64,000 nucleotides of DNA, taken from positions 185,535 to 249,534 of the forward strand of contig JAFRQQ010000020.1 of the NCBI GenBank assembly GCA_017428525.1, written 5' to 3'. The notes beneath the pieces are model-generated. The model was not told the DNA's origin. It did not search any database and saw nothing but the letters and a program-made list of their open reading frames with translations. Below are positions 1 to 8,143 of this stretch, in pieces (positions within the stretch are counted from its first letter, which is position 1; every line of letters starts with the position of its first letter). A program made the position numbers and the translations under genes. This DNA comes from Clostridia bacterium. GTDB taxonomy: Bacteria > Bacillota > Clostridia > Oscillospirales > Acutalibacteraceae.

Positions 1-14
1 TGTTTGATTGCGGT

Positions 15-824
15 TTATGGAAGCCGATAGACCCGCTTCGCGTTTTCGGAGAGGATCTTGCGCAGGTCGTCCGCGGGCAGGCCGAGCGCAAACAGCATCT
101 CCAGCTCGTCCTTCTCGCTCCACATCGGATAATCCGCGCCGAAGAGCACGCGATCCGCGCCGTAGGCTTCAAACAGGCGGCGCACCGCGGACGGATCCTG
201 CAGAAAGCCCATGGTGGAGGAGCAGTCAACATAGAAATTCGGCAGGCCGCGCAGCGTTTCGCTCGCCTCTTCCCAGACGCTCCAGCCCCCGAAATGCGCG
301 CCGACCACGGTCAGCTCCGTATAGATCTGCAGGATCGGCAGCATCCGGTTCGGATTGGAAAAATCATAGCGATGATCGCCCGTATGCATCAGGATCGGCA
401 TCCGGTCGCGCTCGCACAGCTCATAGATTTTCAGGCAGCGGTAATCATCGATCTTAAAGCCCTGAAAATCCGGGTGCAGTTTCACGCCGTGCAGACCGAG
501 CGCGCGCAGATGCGCATAGTCGCCCGCAAGATCGGGGCTGTCGGGATAGAGCGTCCCGAGCCCGATCAGCCTGCCGCCGCTGCGTTCCGCTTCGGCGCAG
601 ATGAATTCGTTGATCGCGCGCACCTGATGGGCTTTCGTGGCCACGGACTGCACAATAAACCGGTCCACCCCTGCCGCGGCGCCGCGCGCCGTCAGATCCG
701 CAACCGTCCCCGCCCCGCGCGTCGGCGCGCCGTAGAAATTGCCGATGCCGGCCACCGCGCGCGGCGCAATGCTGTCGGGATAGATGTGGCAGTGCGCATC
801 GATGATCTCATATCCATGCAGCAT
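15..824 (-). CDS. Amidohydrolase (TIM-barrel metal-dependent hydrolase)
   Basis: The 269-residue protein belongs to the amidohydrolase superfamily (amidohydrolase_2-type), cytoplasmic, substrate unknown. Metal-binding signatures are visible: DAHCHIYPD at the N-terminus (HxH), GVKLHPDF, LMHTGDHRYD, VVGAHFGGW and LFGADYPMW with the late Asp. The reading frame is open further upstream to 953, but the ATG at 824 lies directly before the conserved DAHCH strand and downstream of the promoter at 925-953, so 824 is the start; a purine-rich stretch (AAGAGGAT) precedes it. It is likely monocistronic from its own promoter. Family members act as decarboxylases or lactone/amide hydrolases; nothing here fixes the substrate. 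Confidence 0.85.
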   Translation of the reverse strand: MLHGYEIIDAHCHIYPDSIAPRAVAGIGNFYGAPTRGAGTVADLTARGAAAGVDRFIVQSVATKAHQVRAINEFICAEAERSGGRLIGLGTLYPDSPDLAGDYAHLRALGLHGVKLHPDFQGFKIDDYRCLKIYELCERDRMPILMHTGDHRYDFSNPNRMLPILQIYTELTVVGAHFGGWSVWEEASETLRGLPNFYVDCSSTMGFLQDPSAVRRLFEAYGADRVLFGADYPMWSEKDELEMLFALGLPADDLRKILSENAKRVYRLP

Positions 825-859
825 GGTACATCCTCTTTTCTCTCTTCCCAATAAATGAA

Positions 860-890
860 GCATCCCGCAGCTATCCGGTCTGCGGGATGC
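860..890 (-). other. Leader hairpin between promoter and start of the amidohydrolase
   Basis: A perfect 11-base inverted repeat, GCATCCCGCAG and CTGCGGGATGC around a 9-base loop, lies in the predicted 5' leader of the amidohydrolase, between its promoter and start codon. No good U-tract follows on the minus strand. It could end read-through from the upstream hydrolase gene, stabilise the mRNA or act as an attenuator. Confidence 0.5.
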
Positions 891-924
891 ATTTTGCTTT
901 TGCACTTCACACCGGATTGCAGAT

Positions 925-953
925 ATTCTACAACCCGCAGCGAAAAAAGTCAA
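925..953 (-). promoter_or_regulatory. Sigma-A promoter of the amidohydrolase
   Basis: On the minus strand TTGACT (948-953) and TAGAAT (925-930) are separated by exactly 17 bases, about 100 bases upstream of the ATG at 824. Confidence 0.7.
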
Positions 954-974
954 GCGGTTATTTCATTTTTGATA

Positions 975-1916
975 TTATTCGTTGATCTTTGAAAGCGCCC
1001 ACGCAGCCAGATCGGCATAAACGGTCTCTTTGCCGACTTCGTTGTGGATCTCATGCCGCATGCCGGGATAGAGCTTGAGCGTCACATCCTGCTTGCCGGC
1101 GGCCTTCAGGTCGTTGTAAACCTGCTTGACGCCCGCGCCGTAAGCGCCGACAGGATCCTCCTCGCCCGCGATCAGCAGGATCGGCAGCTTCGGATTTACC
1201 TGCGCGAACCAGTCCTTGCCGGACACCTTGGAGAGGATCGTGAACAGATCCTTGTAGCCGGCGGCGGTGAACAGATAGCCGCAGTAGGGATCGGCGATAT
1301 ACTTATCCACCTGCGCGGGATCGCAGGAGAGCCAGTCAAAGGGCGTGCGGGGATCGGCGACCTTCTTATTGTAGGTGCCGAAGCCGAGATTATTGATGAA
1401 ATTGCTCTTGAAGCGGCTGCCCTTGGCCTTCGCGATCACGTCGGCGAGCTTGATCGCTACGCCCACGGCGGGATTCTTGCCGCTCGTGCCGCAGATGATC
1501 GCGCCCTTGATGCGCGGATCCGTGCCGTAACGGCGGATGTATTCGCGCGCGATGAAGGAGCCCATGCTGTGGCCGTAGAAAATCAGCGGCAGGTCGGGAT
1601 ATTCCTCCTCGAGCAGCACCGTAAAGGACCGCGCGTCCTCCACGAACGCATCCCAGCCGCCGTTCTCGCCGAAATAGCCGAGATCGTCGTCAGACTTCAC
1701 GGATTTGCCGTGACCGACATGATCCTGCGCAAGCACGGCAAAGCCCTGCCCGCAGAGATACGCCGCAAGGTCCTCATAGCGCTCGCCGTGCTCGGCCATG
1801 CCGTGCGTGATCTGGAACAGCGCCTTCGGCCCGTCGGCAGGCACCCAGCAGCGCGCGTAGACGTCGGCCACGCCGGATTTGGAGGGAATCGTATACTCTT
1901 TTCGGATAATCTCCAT
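975..1916 (-). CDS. Alpha/beta hydrolase, monoacylglycerol lipase/lysophospholipase-like
   Basis: The 313-residue protein is a serine hydrolase of the PldB/monoacylglycerol-lipase group, predicted to cleave lysophospholipid or monoglyceride esters in the cytoplasm. The nucleophile elbow GHSMGS places Ser117; Asp254 in GEEDPVG and His288 in GMRHEIHNE complete the triad. The oxyanion region THGMAEHGERY near residue 38 is typical of the family. No signal peptide is seen. The ATG at 1916 has AAAGGG about 10 bases upstream and its own promoter at 1951-1979. It is transcribed separately from the amidohydrolase, which has a separate promoter just downstream. Confidence 0.87.
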   Translation of the reverse strand: MEIIRKEYTIPSKSGVADVYARCWVPADGPKALFQITHGMAEHGERYEDLAAYLCGQGFAVLAQDHVGHGKSVKSDDDLGYFGENGGWDAFVEDARSFTVLLEEEYPDLPLIFYGHSMGSFIAREYIRRYGTDPRIKGAIICGTSGKNPAVGVAIKLADVIAKAKGSRFKSNFINNLGFGTYNKKVADPRTPFDWLSCDPAQVDKYIADPYCGYLFTAAGYKDLFTILSKVSGKDWFAQVNPKLPILLIAGEEDPVGAYGAGVKQVYNDLKAAGKQDVTLKLYPGMRHEIHNEVGKETVYADLAAWALSKINE

Positions 1917-1950
1917 GGAATTCAGCCCTTTCTGTTATGATTCTGATTCT

Positions 1951-1979
1951 ATACTAGCATGAATCCGCGCGGATTGCAA
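1951..1979 (-). promoter_or_regulatory. Sigma-A promoter of the alpha/beta hydrolase
   Basis: On the minus strand TTGCAA (1974-1979) and TAGTAT (1951-1956) are separated by 17 bases, 35 bases upstream of the ATG. Confidence 0.6.
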
Positions 1980-2032
1980 GATGCATCCCGAAAAAACCGC
2001 ATCCGTTTTCGGATCTGTCCGGTTTTGCGCAT

Positions 2033-2065
2033 AAAGAAGCCGGGACCGCAGACAGCAGCCCCGGC
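2033..2065 (-). terminator. Possible terminator of the lipoprotein pair
   Basis: On the minus strand GCCGGG/CCCGGC arms (2060-2065 and 2039-2044) are followed by TTCTTT. The loop is long and the U-tract interrupted, so strength is uncertain, but it sits just downstream of the stop at 2079. Confidence 0.4.
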
Positions 2066-2078
2066 AAATTGCGGTTCA

Positions 2079-3074
2079 TCAGTACTTGAAATCGCTGTAG
2101 GTGATGGTGGTGTTCAGCTTGCCGTCGCCCTTGGAAACGGAGATGAGCGTATAACGGATATTGGTCAGATTGGCCGTCATCTGGTAGCTGAGCGTGATGG
2201 AGGAGAAGCGCTTGCCCTCGACGCTGATGCGCGCCTTGAGCGCCACATTCGAGGTCTGGGTCGAAACCGTGCCCACGCTTGCGCCCGCCTCCTGCATGCC
2301 GGCCTTCAGCTCGCTGACGTCCTTGAAATCCTCCGTCACGCGGCCGAGCGCGCTCTTGCCCTTGGCGGGATTGCTTTCGCCCTTGATATTCAGCGTAATG
2401 TCATAGTACTTGCCGTCCTTGGAAAGCGTGCAGGTCGCCGCGGTGACGTCGTCGGCGGTCAGCGTGCTCTTTTTCAGCGATTTGCCGTCGAATTTGCCCT
2501 TGGCCACGGTCTGGGTGCTCTGCCCTTCGCCGAGGAAATCACCGACGGCCGTGCGCACGACCTCCATGCGGCCGAGCGCGCCGAAATTCAGCGAGCTGAG
2601 CACAGTATTCGTCTTTTTGGTATAGCCGGGCTTCGACGTCGCGGCCTGAACGGTCGCGTCATTGTAAAGCGCAACGATGTCCTTCTTCGCGGTCGGCGCG
2701 GTCACCTGTTTTTTCGTCGTGGTCGCCGGCTTCGTGGGCGCCTTGGTCGTTGCGGGCTTCGTGGGCGCCTTGGTCGTTGCGGGCTTCGTGGTCGGCTTCG
2801 CCGTCGTGGGCGCTGCGGTGGTCGGCGCTGCAGTCGTGGTCACCGTCGTCGGCTCCGTCGTCGGCTCGGTCGTCGGCTCGGTGGTCGGCTCGGTGGTCGC
2901 TTCGGTCGTCGCTTCCGTTGTCGGTTCCGTTGTCACGGCCTGCGTTGCGGGCGCAGCCGTGGTCGCCGCAGTCGGATCCGGCACGGCGGTCGTGGTCACG
3001 TCGCCGCCCTTGCCGCCGCAGGCAACGAGGAACAGCAGCGCGAATACCAGCAGAATCGGAATCAGTTTTTTCAT
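2079..3074 (-). CDS. Lipoprotein with long Thr/Pro linker, unknown C-terminal domain
   Basis: The 331-residue protein starts with a lipoprotein signal peptide ending in the lipobox LVAC at residue 19, so it should be anchored to the outer face of the membrane. Residues about 25-125 form a low-complexity Thr/Ala/Pro linker built from TTEP and KPATTKAPT units. The C-terminal part (about 130-331) is a globular beta-rich-looking domain that I do not recognise. The ATG at 3074 has GGAGGTG 7 bases upstream. It follows the lipoprotein gene that ends at 3104 by 29 bases, and the first 11 residues of both begin MKKLIPILL, so they are probably co-transcribed relatives. The function is unknown. Confidence 0.8.
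   Translation of the reverse strand: MKKLIPILLVFALLFLVACGGKGGDVTTTAVPDPTAATTAAPATQAVTTEPTTEATTEATTEPTTEPTTEPTTEPTTVTTTAAPTTAAPTTAKPTTKPATTKAPTKPATTKAPTKPATTTKKQVTAPTAKKDIVALYNDATVQAATSKPGYTKKTNTVLSSLNFGALGRMEVVRTAVGDFLGEGQSTQTVAKGKFDGKSLKKSTLTADDVTAATCTLSKDGKYYDITLNIKGESNPAKGKSALGRVTEDFKDVSELKAGMQEAGASVGTVSTQTSNVALKARISVEGKRFSSITLSYQMTANLTNIRYTLISVSKGDGKLNTTITYSDFKY
2731..2784. repeat. Tandem 27-bp coding repeat (x2)
   Basis: Two identical 27-base units (2731-2757 and 2758-2784) encode the repeated KPATTKAPT linker of the lipoprotein. The neighbouring 2848-2930 segment is a degenerate 12-base repeat encoding TTEP units. Such tracts are prone to slippage, so linker length may vary between strains. 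Confidence 0.8.
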
Positions 3075-3103
3075 CGGTCAACACCTCCGGTTTTTTACAG
3101 TCA

Positions 3104-4177
3104 TCAATAAAGTGCTTTCGCGAGGAAGACCCAGGACGTCAGCGCACCGTTTTCATCAAAGGTCGCATAGCATTCCGCATTCAGCGCGCCGAAGCGGTAG
3201 GTGCCGCAGTAAACGGAATCCGTTTCTTCCATTTCCGCGAGGATCTCTGCTTTTGATCCGGTCATCAGCAGATCATCCTCGGTCAGGAATCCGCCGATCC
3301 GCGCCTTGAGTTCCGTGGCTTCCAGACCGCAGACAACGTCGGGCAGAATCGGCAGCGCGGCGTTGGAAATGCGCACGATCTTGACATTTGCGCTGCCGGC
3401 TTCGACCGGCGCGGACGCGTCGACCCGATTGATGAAGACGAGGGACGGGGCAGAATCCTCCCCGCTCGCCTGCATATATTCGCCGAATTGCGCGGTCGCA
3501 TCCGCATAGGAGCGGTTGAGATAGAGCGCGGGATAGAGGCAGCGATCGTCCGCAGCAATCGCCGGGATTCCGTCGCCGAGCGTGCGCGTGGAGATGACGA
3601 TCCCGTTGCACAGGTCGTCGGGATAGAAGAAGAACAGCGTCACATGCAGCAGGATGTCGTCGTTGGACGCATCAAAGCCGCAGGTATAGTAGCCGCAATG
3701 CGGATCATAAACGCAGTCTGTCAGCGCGGGAAACGTCTGCCGGTAGTCCGCAAACGCACCGCCGATCTTCAGCCCCGGCGCGACGGTCCGCTCCGCCTCG
3801 GTGCAATAGAGCGTGGTGATCACGGCATCCTCGCTGTCGTCCTTGTCATGCGTGGAAAAGAACACTTTTCCCATCGAATCCTGCCAGTCCCGCAGCCAGC
3901 CGCCGTCGGCGCAGGGCAGTCCGCTGCCGGAGGCGCCGAACGCTTCGTTCGCGTGCGCGACCGTATGGCCGATCAGGCCGACGGGGAACTGCATGGCGCC
4001 CCCGAAATCCCAGCGCACCGACGCCGCGAGCTTTGTTTCCCCGTCCGCGGCGGATTCCCCGGACGCCGTCGTCTCGGGCTCAGAGGGCCCGACGGTCAGA
4101 TCGATTTCGCCGTACTCGCCGCAGGCCGTCAGAACCAGCAGCGCAAGCGCCAGCAGGATCGGAATCAGTTTTTTCAT
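3104..4177 (-). CDS. Lipoprotein of unknown function
   Basis: The 357-residue protein has a lipoprotein signal peptide (MKKLIPILLALALL then LTAC lipobox) followed by a short Ser/Thr/Glu linker and a globular extracytoplasmic domain without a family I can name. It contains several Cys residues (for example in YDPHCGYYTCGFD) that could form disulfides or bind a ligand. The ATG at 4177 is preferred over an in-frame ATG 15 bases upstream, because GGGGAGAG, the ribosome binding site, overlaps the latter. It is first in a two-gene unit with the Thr/Pro-linker lipoprotein; a promoter lies at 4218-4246. Confidence 0.78.
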   Translation of the reverse strand: MKKLIPILLALALLVLTACGEYGEIDLTVGPSEPETTASGESAADGETKLAASVRWDFGGAMQFPVGLIGHTVAHANEAFGASGSGLPCADGGWLRDWQDSMGKVFFSTHDKDDSEDAVITTLYCTEAERTVAPGLKIGGAFADYRQTFPALTDCVYDPHCGYYTCGFDASNDDILLHVTLFFFYPDDLCNGIVISTRTLGDGIPAIAADDRCLYPALYLNRSYADATAQFGEYMQASGEDSAPSLVFINRVDASAPVEAGSANVKIVRISNAALPILPDVVCGLEATELKARIGGFLTEDDLLMTGSKAEILAEMEETDSVYCGTYRFGALNAECYATFDENGALTSWVFLAKALY

Positions 4178-4217
4178 GTGCCTCTCCCCCAATCAGGCAG
4201 GTTTGTCTTTCATCTGC

Positions 4218-4246
4218 ATCATAGCGAACAATGCGAAAAAAGTCAA
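4218..4246 (-). promoter_or_regulatory. Sigma-A promoter of the lipoprotein pair
   Basis: On the minus strand TTGACT (4241-4246) and TATGAT (4218-4223) are separated by 17 bases, about 40 bases before the ATG at 4177. Confidence 0.65.
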
Positions 4247-4281
4247 TAAACAGCCTATGAATAATCGATTACAAATGATTA

Positions 4282-4307
4282 CAAAAGGGACGCCGCAGGG
4301 CGTCCCT
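4282..4307 (-). terminator. Rho-independent terminator of the P-loop kinase gene
   Basis: A perfect 9-base stem (AGGGACGCC) with a 3-base loop, followed on the minus strand by TTTTGT, starts 9 bases after the stop at 4316. Confidence 0.85.
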
Positions 4308-4315
4308 TCACGCTG

Positions 4316-4879
4316 TCAATCCAGCTTTGCTTTCAGATAATTGTCATAGAAATCACGCACGGCGGCGTAGAAATCGTCGATCGAGCCGTCGTTCTTCAGG
4401 ATGTAATCCGCCATCTTTTCGCTTTCGCTCGTGTGGAAGATTTCCTCCTCGTGAATGTCGTTCTCACGCAGCTTCTCCACGCTCTTGCCGTCGCGCTCGG
4501 AGCCGCGGGCGAGCATGCGCTGATAGCGCACCTCATCGTCGCTGATCACAACGTCCACAAGCACGAACTTCTCGCCGAAGGCCTCCTTGAACACGGCGAT
4601 GTCCGAGGGCGGACGGATGCCGGAAACCAGATAATTCGGCGTGTCGGATTCCTTGATCTTCTTGACGATCAGCTCCGGGAAGAAGGTCTGCCCGTTGGCT
4701 GTCATATATTTTTTGGACGTGGCGTGCAGATTGTCGCGGGTCAGCTCCAGCCCGTCCTTCGCGGCGAGCTCGCGCACCACGTCGCCGATGGAGATCATCG
4801 GGAAGCCGTAGGTCTTTGCCACATACTCCAGGAAGAAATCCTTGCCTGTGCCGTTTTTGCCGACTGCTGCCAATACCAT
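4316..4879 (-). CDS. P-loop nucleoside/nucleotide kinase-like protein
   Basis: The 187-residue protein has a Walker A loop GKNGTGKD at residues 8-15, placed as in adenylate, cytidylate and dephospho-CoA kinases, then SIGDVVREL and SGIRPPSDIAVF motifs seen in the AAA_18/dephospho-CoA-kinase-like group of small P-loop enzymes. It probably phosphorylates a nucleotide or cofactor precursor in the cytoplasm, but the substrate cannot be read from sequence. The ATG at 4879 has GGAGG 10 bases upstream. It has its own promoter at 4936-4964 and terminator, so it is monocistronic. Confidence 0.75.
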   Translation of the reverse strand: MVLAAVGKNGTGKDFFLEYVAKTYGFPMISIGDVVRELAAKDGLELTRDNLHATSKKYMTANGQTFFPELIVKKIKESDTPNYLVSGIRPPSDIAVFKEAFGEKFVLVDVVISDDEVRYQRMLARGSERDGKSVEKLRENDIHEEEIFHTSESEKMADYILKNDGSIDDFYAAVRDFYDNYLKAKLD

Positions 4880-4903
4880 ATTGCATTACCTCCGTATTCT
4901 TTT

Positions 4904-4918
4904 CGGGCCGTCGGCCCG
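4904..4918 (-). other. Short leader hairpin upstream of the kinase gene
   Basis: CGGGCC and GGCCCG flank a 3-base loop inside the predicted leader between the promoter at 4936-4964 and the ATG at 4879. There is no U-tract on either strand; its role is unknown. Confidence 0.4.
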
Positions 4919-4935
4919 CATTATTTACAAATTCA

Positions 4936-4964
4936 TTATATAGAACTGCGCGGGATTTGTCAAG
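4936..4964 (-). promoter_or_regulatory. Consensus sigma-A promoter of the kinase gene
   Basis: On the minus strand TTGACA (4959-4964) and TATAAT (4936-4941) match the consensus exactly with a 17-base spacer, just after the end of trkA. Confidence 0.85.
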
Positions 4965-4974
4965 CCGTCCGCGC

Positions 4975-5616
4975 TCAGATCAGGCGGCGCACGTCCTCGA
5001 TCCGGCCGAGCACGATCAGATGCTCGCCCGCCTCAAAGCGCCGCTCGCCGGTGATTACGGGCTTGACCTCGTCGCCGTTTTTGGTGGCCAGCACGGCGAG
5101 GTTGTATTTGACGCGGAAATTCAGCTCCTTGACCGTTTTGCCGACCCAGCGCTCCTGCATGTCGATCTCGAAAATGGAGCAGTCGCGCCCGAGCTTGATA
5201 TAATCGAAAATGTGCTCGCTGCTCTCGCTGACCGCGCAGCGCCGGGCGCTGTCCCGCTCGGGATAAATCACGGCGTCCGCGCCGTTGCGCAGCAGGAATT
5301 TTTCCTGAATGTCGCGCTCGGCCTTGCTCACCACGCGCTTCGCGCCGCAATCCTTGAGCAGGCTGGTGATCTCCAGACTGTTCTGGAAATTCTCGCCGAT
5401 GCACACAAAACACACGTCGAAGGAGGGCACGTCCAGCGTTTTGAGCACCGCTAAATCCGTGCAGTCGCCGATCTTCGCGCTGACCACATAGGGCAGCAGA
5501 TCCTCAATGTTTTTTTCATTCCGGTCGACCACCATGATCTCACAGTCCGACTTCGCGAGGAAATGGCAGAGATGGTGCCCGAACAGACCCATGCCGATCA
5601 ACAAATAAGATTTCAT
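4975..5616 (-). CDS. trkA: TrkA-type potassium uptake regulator (KtrA-like)
   Basis: The 213-residue cytoplasmic protein has an RCK_N Rossmann domain (GMGLFGHHLCHFL at residues 8-20, then VVDRNEKNIEDL) and an RCK_C domain in the last 80 residues (ERWVGKTVKELNFR to the end). The length fits KtrA/TrkA with single RCK domains. It should bind adenine nucleotides and gate the TrkH/KtrB channel encoded directly upstream. The ATG at 5616 has GGAGATAG 6 bases upstream, and 27 bases separate it from the trkH stop, so the two form an operon. Confidence 0.93.
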   Translation of the reverse strand: MKSYLLIGMGLFGHHLCHFLAKSDCEIMVVDRNEKNIEDLLPYVVSAKIGDCTDLAVLKTLDVPSFDVCFVCIGENFQNSLEITSLLKDCGAKRVVSKAERDIQEKFLLRNGADAVIYPERDSARRCAVSESSEHIFDYIKLGRDCSIFEIDMQERWVGKTVKELNFRVKYNLAVLATKNGDEVKPVITGERRFEAGEHLIVLGRIEDVRRLI

Positions 5617-5627
5617 ATGCTATCTCC

Positions 5628-5661
5628 TAACCAAGCGTGATTTTTAACCAAGCGTGATTTT
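5628..5661. repeat. 17-bp tandem duplication across the trkH stop codon
   Basis: The unit TAACCAAGCGTGATTTT occurs twice in tandem (5628-5644 and 5645-5661). It spans the last codons and stop of trkH, leaving the second copy as the trkH-trkA intergenic spacer. Confidence 0.85.
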
Positions 5662-6978
5662 TTCACGCGGATTCATGATTGCAGGGCGCGCGCGTTTTTC
5701 CAGCAGCGCCAGCGCAAACGAGACGCTGCCGACCCTGCCGCAGAACATCAGATACACGATGATCAGGCGGGCGGCGGGATGCAGAGCGCGCGTGATGCCG
5801 GTGGACATGCCAACCGTGCCGATGGCGGACAGGACCTCAAACACAACGTCGCTGAAATGCAGCTCGGGCTGCAGCGCAAAAATGAACAGCATGCCGGCGA
5901 GCGCGAGCGTCAGATTCGTGAACGCCACGGAAATGGCCTTGCTCAGCGCGTCGGTTTCCAGCCGCCGCCCGAATACGCCCTTGGATTCGCGCCGGCGGAT
6001 GCCGTTGAAGGTGGAAATCGCGATGACGGCCACCGTCGTGGTCTTGATGCCGCCGGCGGTGGAGCCGGGCGAGCCGCCGACATACATCAGCAGCATCGTC
6101 AGGAATTTGCCCGCGCTCGAAAGCGAAGCGGTGTCCACGGTGTTGAAGCCCGCCGTGCGCGCCGTGACCGCGTCGAAGAGCGAGGCGAGCAGCGCCTGCT
6201 TCGCGCCGACGTCCGCATTCGTGGCGTGGCGCTCGACCAGCAGAAACAGCAGCGCGCCGCCGAAGGTCAGCACGGCCGAAACCGTCAGCACCAGCTTGGA
6301 ATGCAGGCTGTAGCGCGAGAAGCGCAGACGATGGCGCATCAGATCCTCCCAGACGATGAAGCCCAGGCCGCCCACAGTGATCAGCACGCAGAGCGTGAGC
6401 GTGACGAGCGCGTCATCCGCATAGTCGACGAAAGAGCAGTAAGGCGACTGCGCGCCGAGCAGATCGAAGCCCGCGTTGCAGAAGGCCGAGATGCTGTGAA
6501 ACACCGACAGCCAGAGCCCGTGCTTCCAGCCGAAGCGCGGCACGAAGCGCAGCGCGAGAAGCAGCGTGCCGCCGCCCTCAAACAGCGCCGTTCCGCGCAG
6601 GATCATTTTTGTCAGCGAGGCAATTTTGCCGATGTTGTCCACATTGATGCTTTCCTGCATGATCTGCCGCTCCCGCAGACCGAGCCGGCGGCGCAGCATC
6701 ATCGAAAAGCCGGTGGCGATCGTCATGAAGCCGAGACCGCCGATCTGAATGAGCACAAGGATCACGGCCTGCCCGAAGGGCGACCACGCCGTGGCGGTGT
6801 TGCACACGACCAGGCCCGTCACGCACGAGGCGGAGACCGCCGTGAACAGCGCGTTCGGCACGCCGGCGCTCATACGCGTCGCGGAGGAAACGGGCAGCAA
6901 CAGCAGGATCGTGCCCAGCGCGACCACTGCGGCATAGCCGAGCGCGATCACGCGAATGCTCGAAAAGGAGCGCTTCAT
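5644..6978 (-). CDS. trkH: TrkH/KtrB potassium channel subunit
   Basis: The 444-residue polytopic membrane protein belongs to the Trk/Ktr/HKT family and mediates K+ uptake with TrkA. Family marks include the selectivity-filter-like segments TAVSASCVTGL near residue 47, FHSISAFCNAGFDLL near 161, VTARTAGFNTVDTASL near 272 and SAIGTVGMSTGITR near 387. The ATG at 6978 has AAGGAGGGGG upstream inside the 3' end of the GH43 gene; only 15 bases separate the two, so the GH43 promoter probably also drives trkH-trkA. Pairing a secreted arabinanase-like enzyme with K+ uptake has no obvious functional logic. Confidence 0.95.
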   Translation of the reverse strand: MKRSFSSIRVIALGYAAVVALGTILLLLPVSSATRMSAGVPNALFTAVSASCVTGLVVCNTATAWSPFGQAVILVLIQIGGLGFMTIATGFSMMLRRRLGLRERQIMQESINVDNIGKIASLTKMILRGTALFEGGGTLLLALRFVPRFGWKHGLWLSVFHSISAFCNAGFDLLGAQSPYCSFVDYADDALVTLTLCVLITVGGLGFIVWEDLMRHRLRFSRYSLHSKLVLTVSAVLTFGGALLFLLVERHATNADVGAKQALLASLFDAVTARTAGFNTVDTASLSSAGKFLTMLLMYVGGSPGSTAGGIKTTTVAVIAISTFNGIRRRESKGVFGRRLETDALSKAISVAFTNLTLALAGMLFIFALQPELHFSDVVFEVLSAIGTVGMSTGITRALHPAARLIIVYLMFCGRVGSVSFALALLEKRARPAIMNPREKITLG

Positions 6979-6993
6979 GTCCGTTCCCCCTCC

Positions 6994-8007
6994 TTACTTA
7001 AAAAGATGGATTTCACTGCCCGCGGGCAGCGGCTTGCCGAAGACCGGCATGCCGAAAATGCGGCGAAACGGCTGCACGCGTACGCTCCGCCCGTTCCAGC
7101 CCGTGCCGCTTTCAAGATTTGCGTGGTAGATGATGTAGTCCTGCCCGTTCGCGGCGCGCAAAAAGCTGCAGTGACCGGGGCCGTAGGCGCCGTCCGTTTT
7201 TGAGAGCACGGGGCGCGGGCATTTGACCCAGCTTGCCGGGTCCAGCGGATCGCCGCCGGTGAGCGCGAGCATCCCGATGCAGTAGTCGTCCGTCCAGCTG
7301 CCGGAAGCGGAATAGAGCAGATACACGCCGTCTTCGGACTGCAGCACCGCCGGGCCTTCGTTGATCGGATGCCCCTGCGTTTCCCATTTATACTCCGGCG
7401 CGGAAATGCGCACCCGCTCGCCGCTGATATGCGTCGGGCTGTCCATCGGCGCGATATAGAGGAACTGGCCGCTGTCGGTTGCGCCTTCCCAGCCGGACCA
7501 GATGAAATAAAGCTGTTCCCCCAGCGTAAGCACGGTGCCGTCGATCGCCCAGCAGTCCGTCGGCGCGGCCACCTTGCCGGCAAACGCAAACGGGCCGGTC
7601 GGGCTGTCGCTCACAAGCGCGTACATGCGGTGATTCTCATTGCGGCCGTCGTCCGCCGCGACGTAAATATACCATTTGCCGCCGATGCAGTGCAGCTCCG
7701 GCGCCCAGTAGGAATCGGCATACAGCGTCCCGCCCGGCGGGGTATAGACGACCTCGCCCGGCGCGTCAAACAGGCCGGCGAAGGTTTCGGACGCGCGCAC
7801 GGCAACGCCGCGGCCGACGGAATAGCAGTAGTAATACATGCCGTCCTGCGACACGACCCAGGGGTCGGAGCCGCCGCCGAGCGGCAGCGTGATCGTTTCG
7901 CCGCCGGACGCGTCGGCGGGGGCAAACACGGCGGCCGGCAGGAGCGTGCCGACAGCGGTGAAAAGCAGCATCCGCAGCGCGAGCAATGCGGAAATCAGCC
8001 TGCGCAT
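6994..8007 (-). CDS. Secreted glycoside hydrolase family 43-like enzyme
   Basis: The 337-residue protein has an N-terminal signal peptide (hydrophobic residues 4-32) followed by a five-bladed beta-propeller of the GH43 clan. GGSDPWVVSQDGMYYYCYS near residue 45 carries the catalytic base Asp, YWAPELHCIGGKWYIYVAADDG near 99 the WAPE signature, and CWAIDGTVL the middle Asp. Expected substrates are arabinan or arabinoxylan side chains. The ATG at 8007 follows AAAGGGGGG, and a perfect promoter sits at 8044-8072, divergent from the GH5 gene. The two enzymes are therefore likely to be co-regulated. Confidence 0.88.
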   Translation of the reverse strand: MRRLISALLALRMLLFTAVGTLLPAAVFAPADASGGETITLPLGGGSDPWVVSQDGMYYYCYSVGRGVAVRASETFAGLFDAPGEVVYTPPGGTLYADSYWAPELHCIGGKWYIYVAADDGRNENHRMYALVSDSPTGPFAFAGKVAAPTDCWAIDGTVLTLGEQLYFIWSGWEGATDSGQFLYIAPMDSPTHISGERVRISAPEYKWETQGHPINEGPAVLQSEDGVYLLYSASGSWTDDYCIGMLALTGGDPLDPASWVKCPRPVLSKTDGAYGPGHCSFLRAANGQDYIIYHANLESGTGWNGRSVRVQPFRRIFGMPVFGKPLPAGSEIHLFK

Positions 8008-8043
8008 GCGGCGCCCCCCTTTCGTTCCGATTTTACGACTGCC

Positions 8044-8072
8044 ATTATAGCATTTACAAGCTCCGATGTCAA
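8044..8072 (-). promoter_or_regulatory. Consensus promoter of GH43-trkH-trkA
   Basis: On the minus strand TTGACA (8067-8072) and TATAAT (8044-8049) match consensus with a 17-base spacer. Confidence 0.87.
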
Positions 8073-8090
8073 TGAAAAACGAACTGCCGC

Positions 8091-8119
8091 TTGCAAATCC
8101 GGCGCGCCTGTGCTATGAT
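8091..8119 (+). promoter_or_regulatory. Promoter of the GH5 gene, divergent from GH43
   Basis: TTGCAA (8091-8096) and TATGAT (8114-8119) are spaced by 17 bases, 24 bases upstream of the ATG. Only 18 bases separate the -35 boxes of the two divergent promoters, so one regulator could control both. Confidence 0.7.
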
Positions 8120-8143
8120 GAATTCAGAATAGGAGGGACTGTT

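Noticed and set aside
2731..2930. Repeat array resembling a CRISPR or VNTR locus
   Set aside because: Units are in-frame coding repeats of a Thr/Pro linker with no spacers or cas genes.
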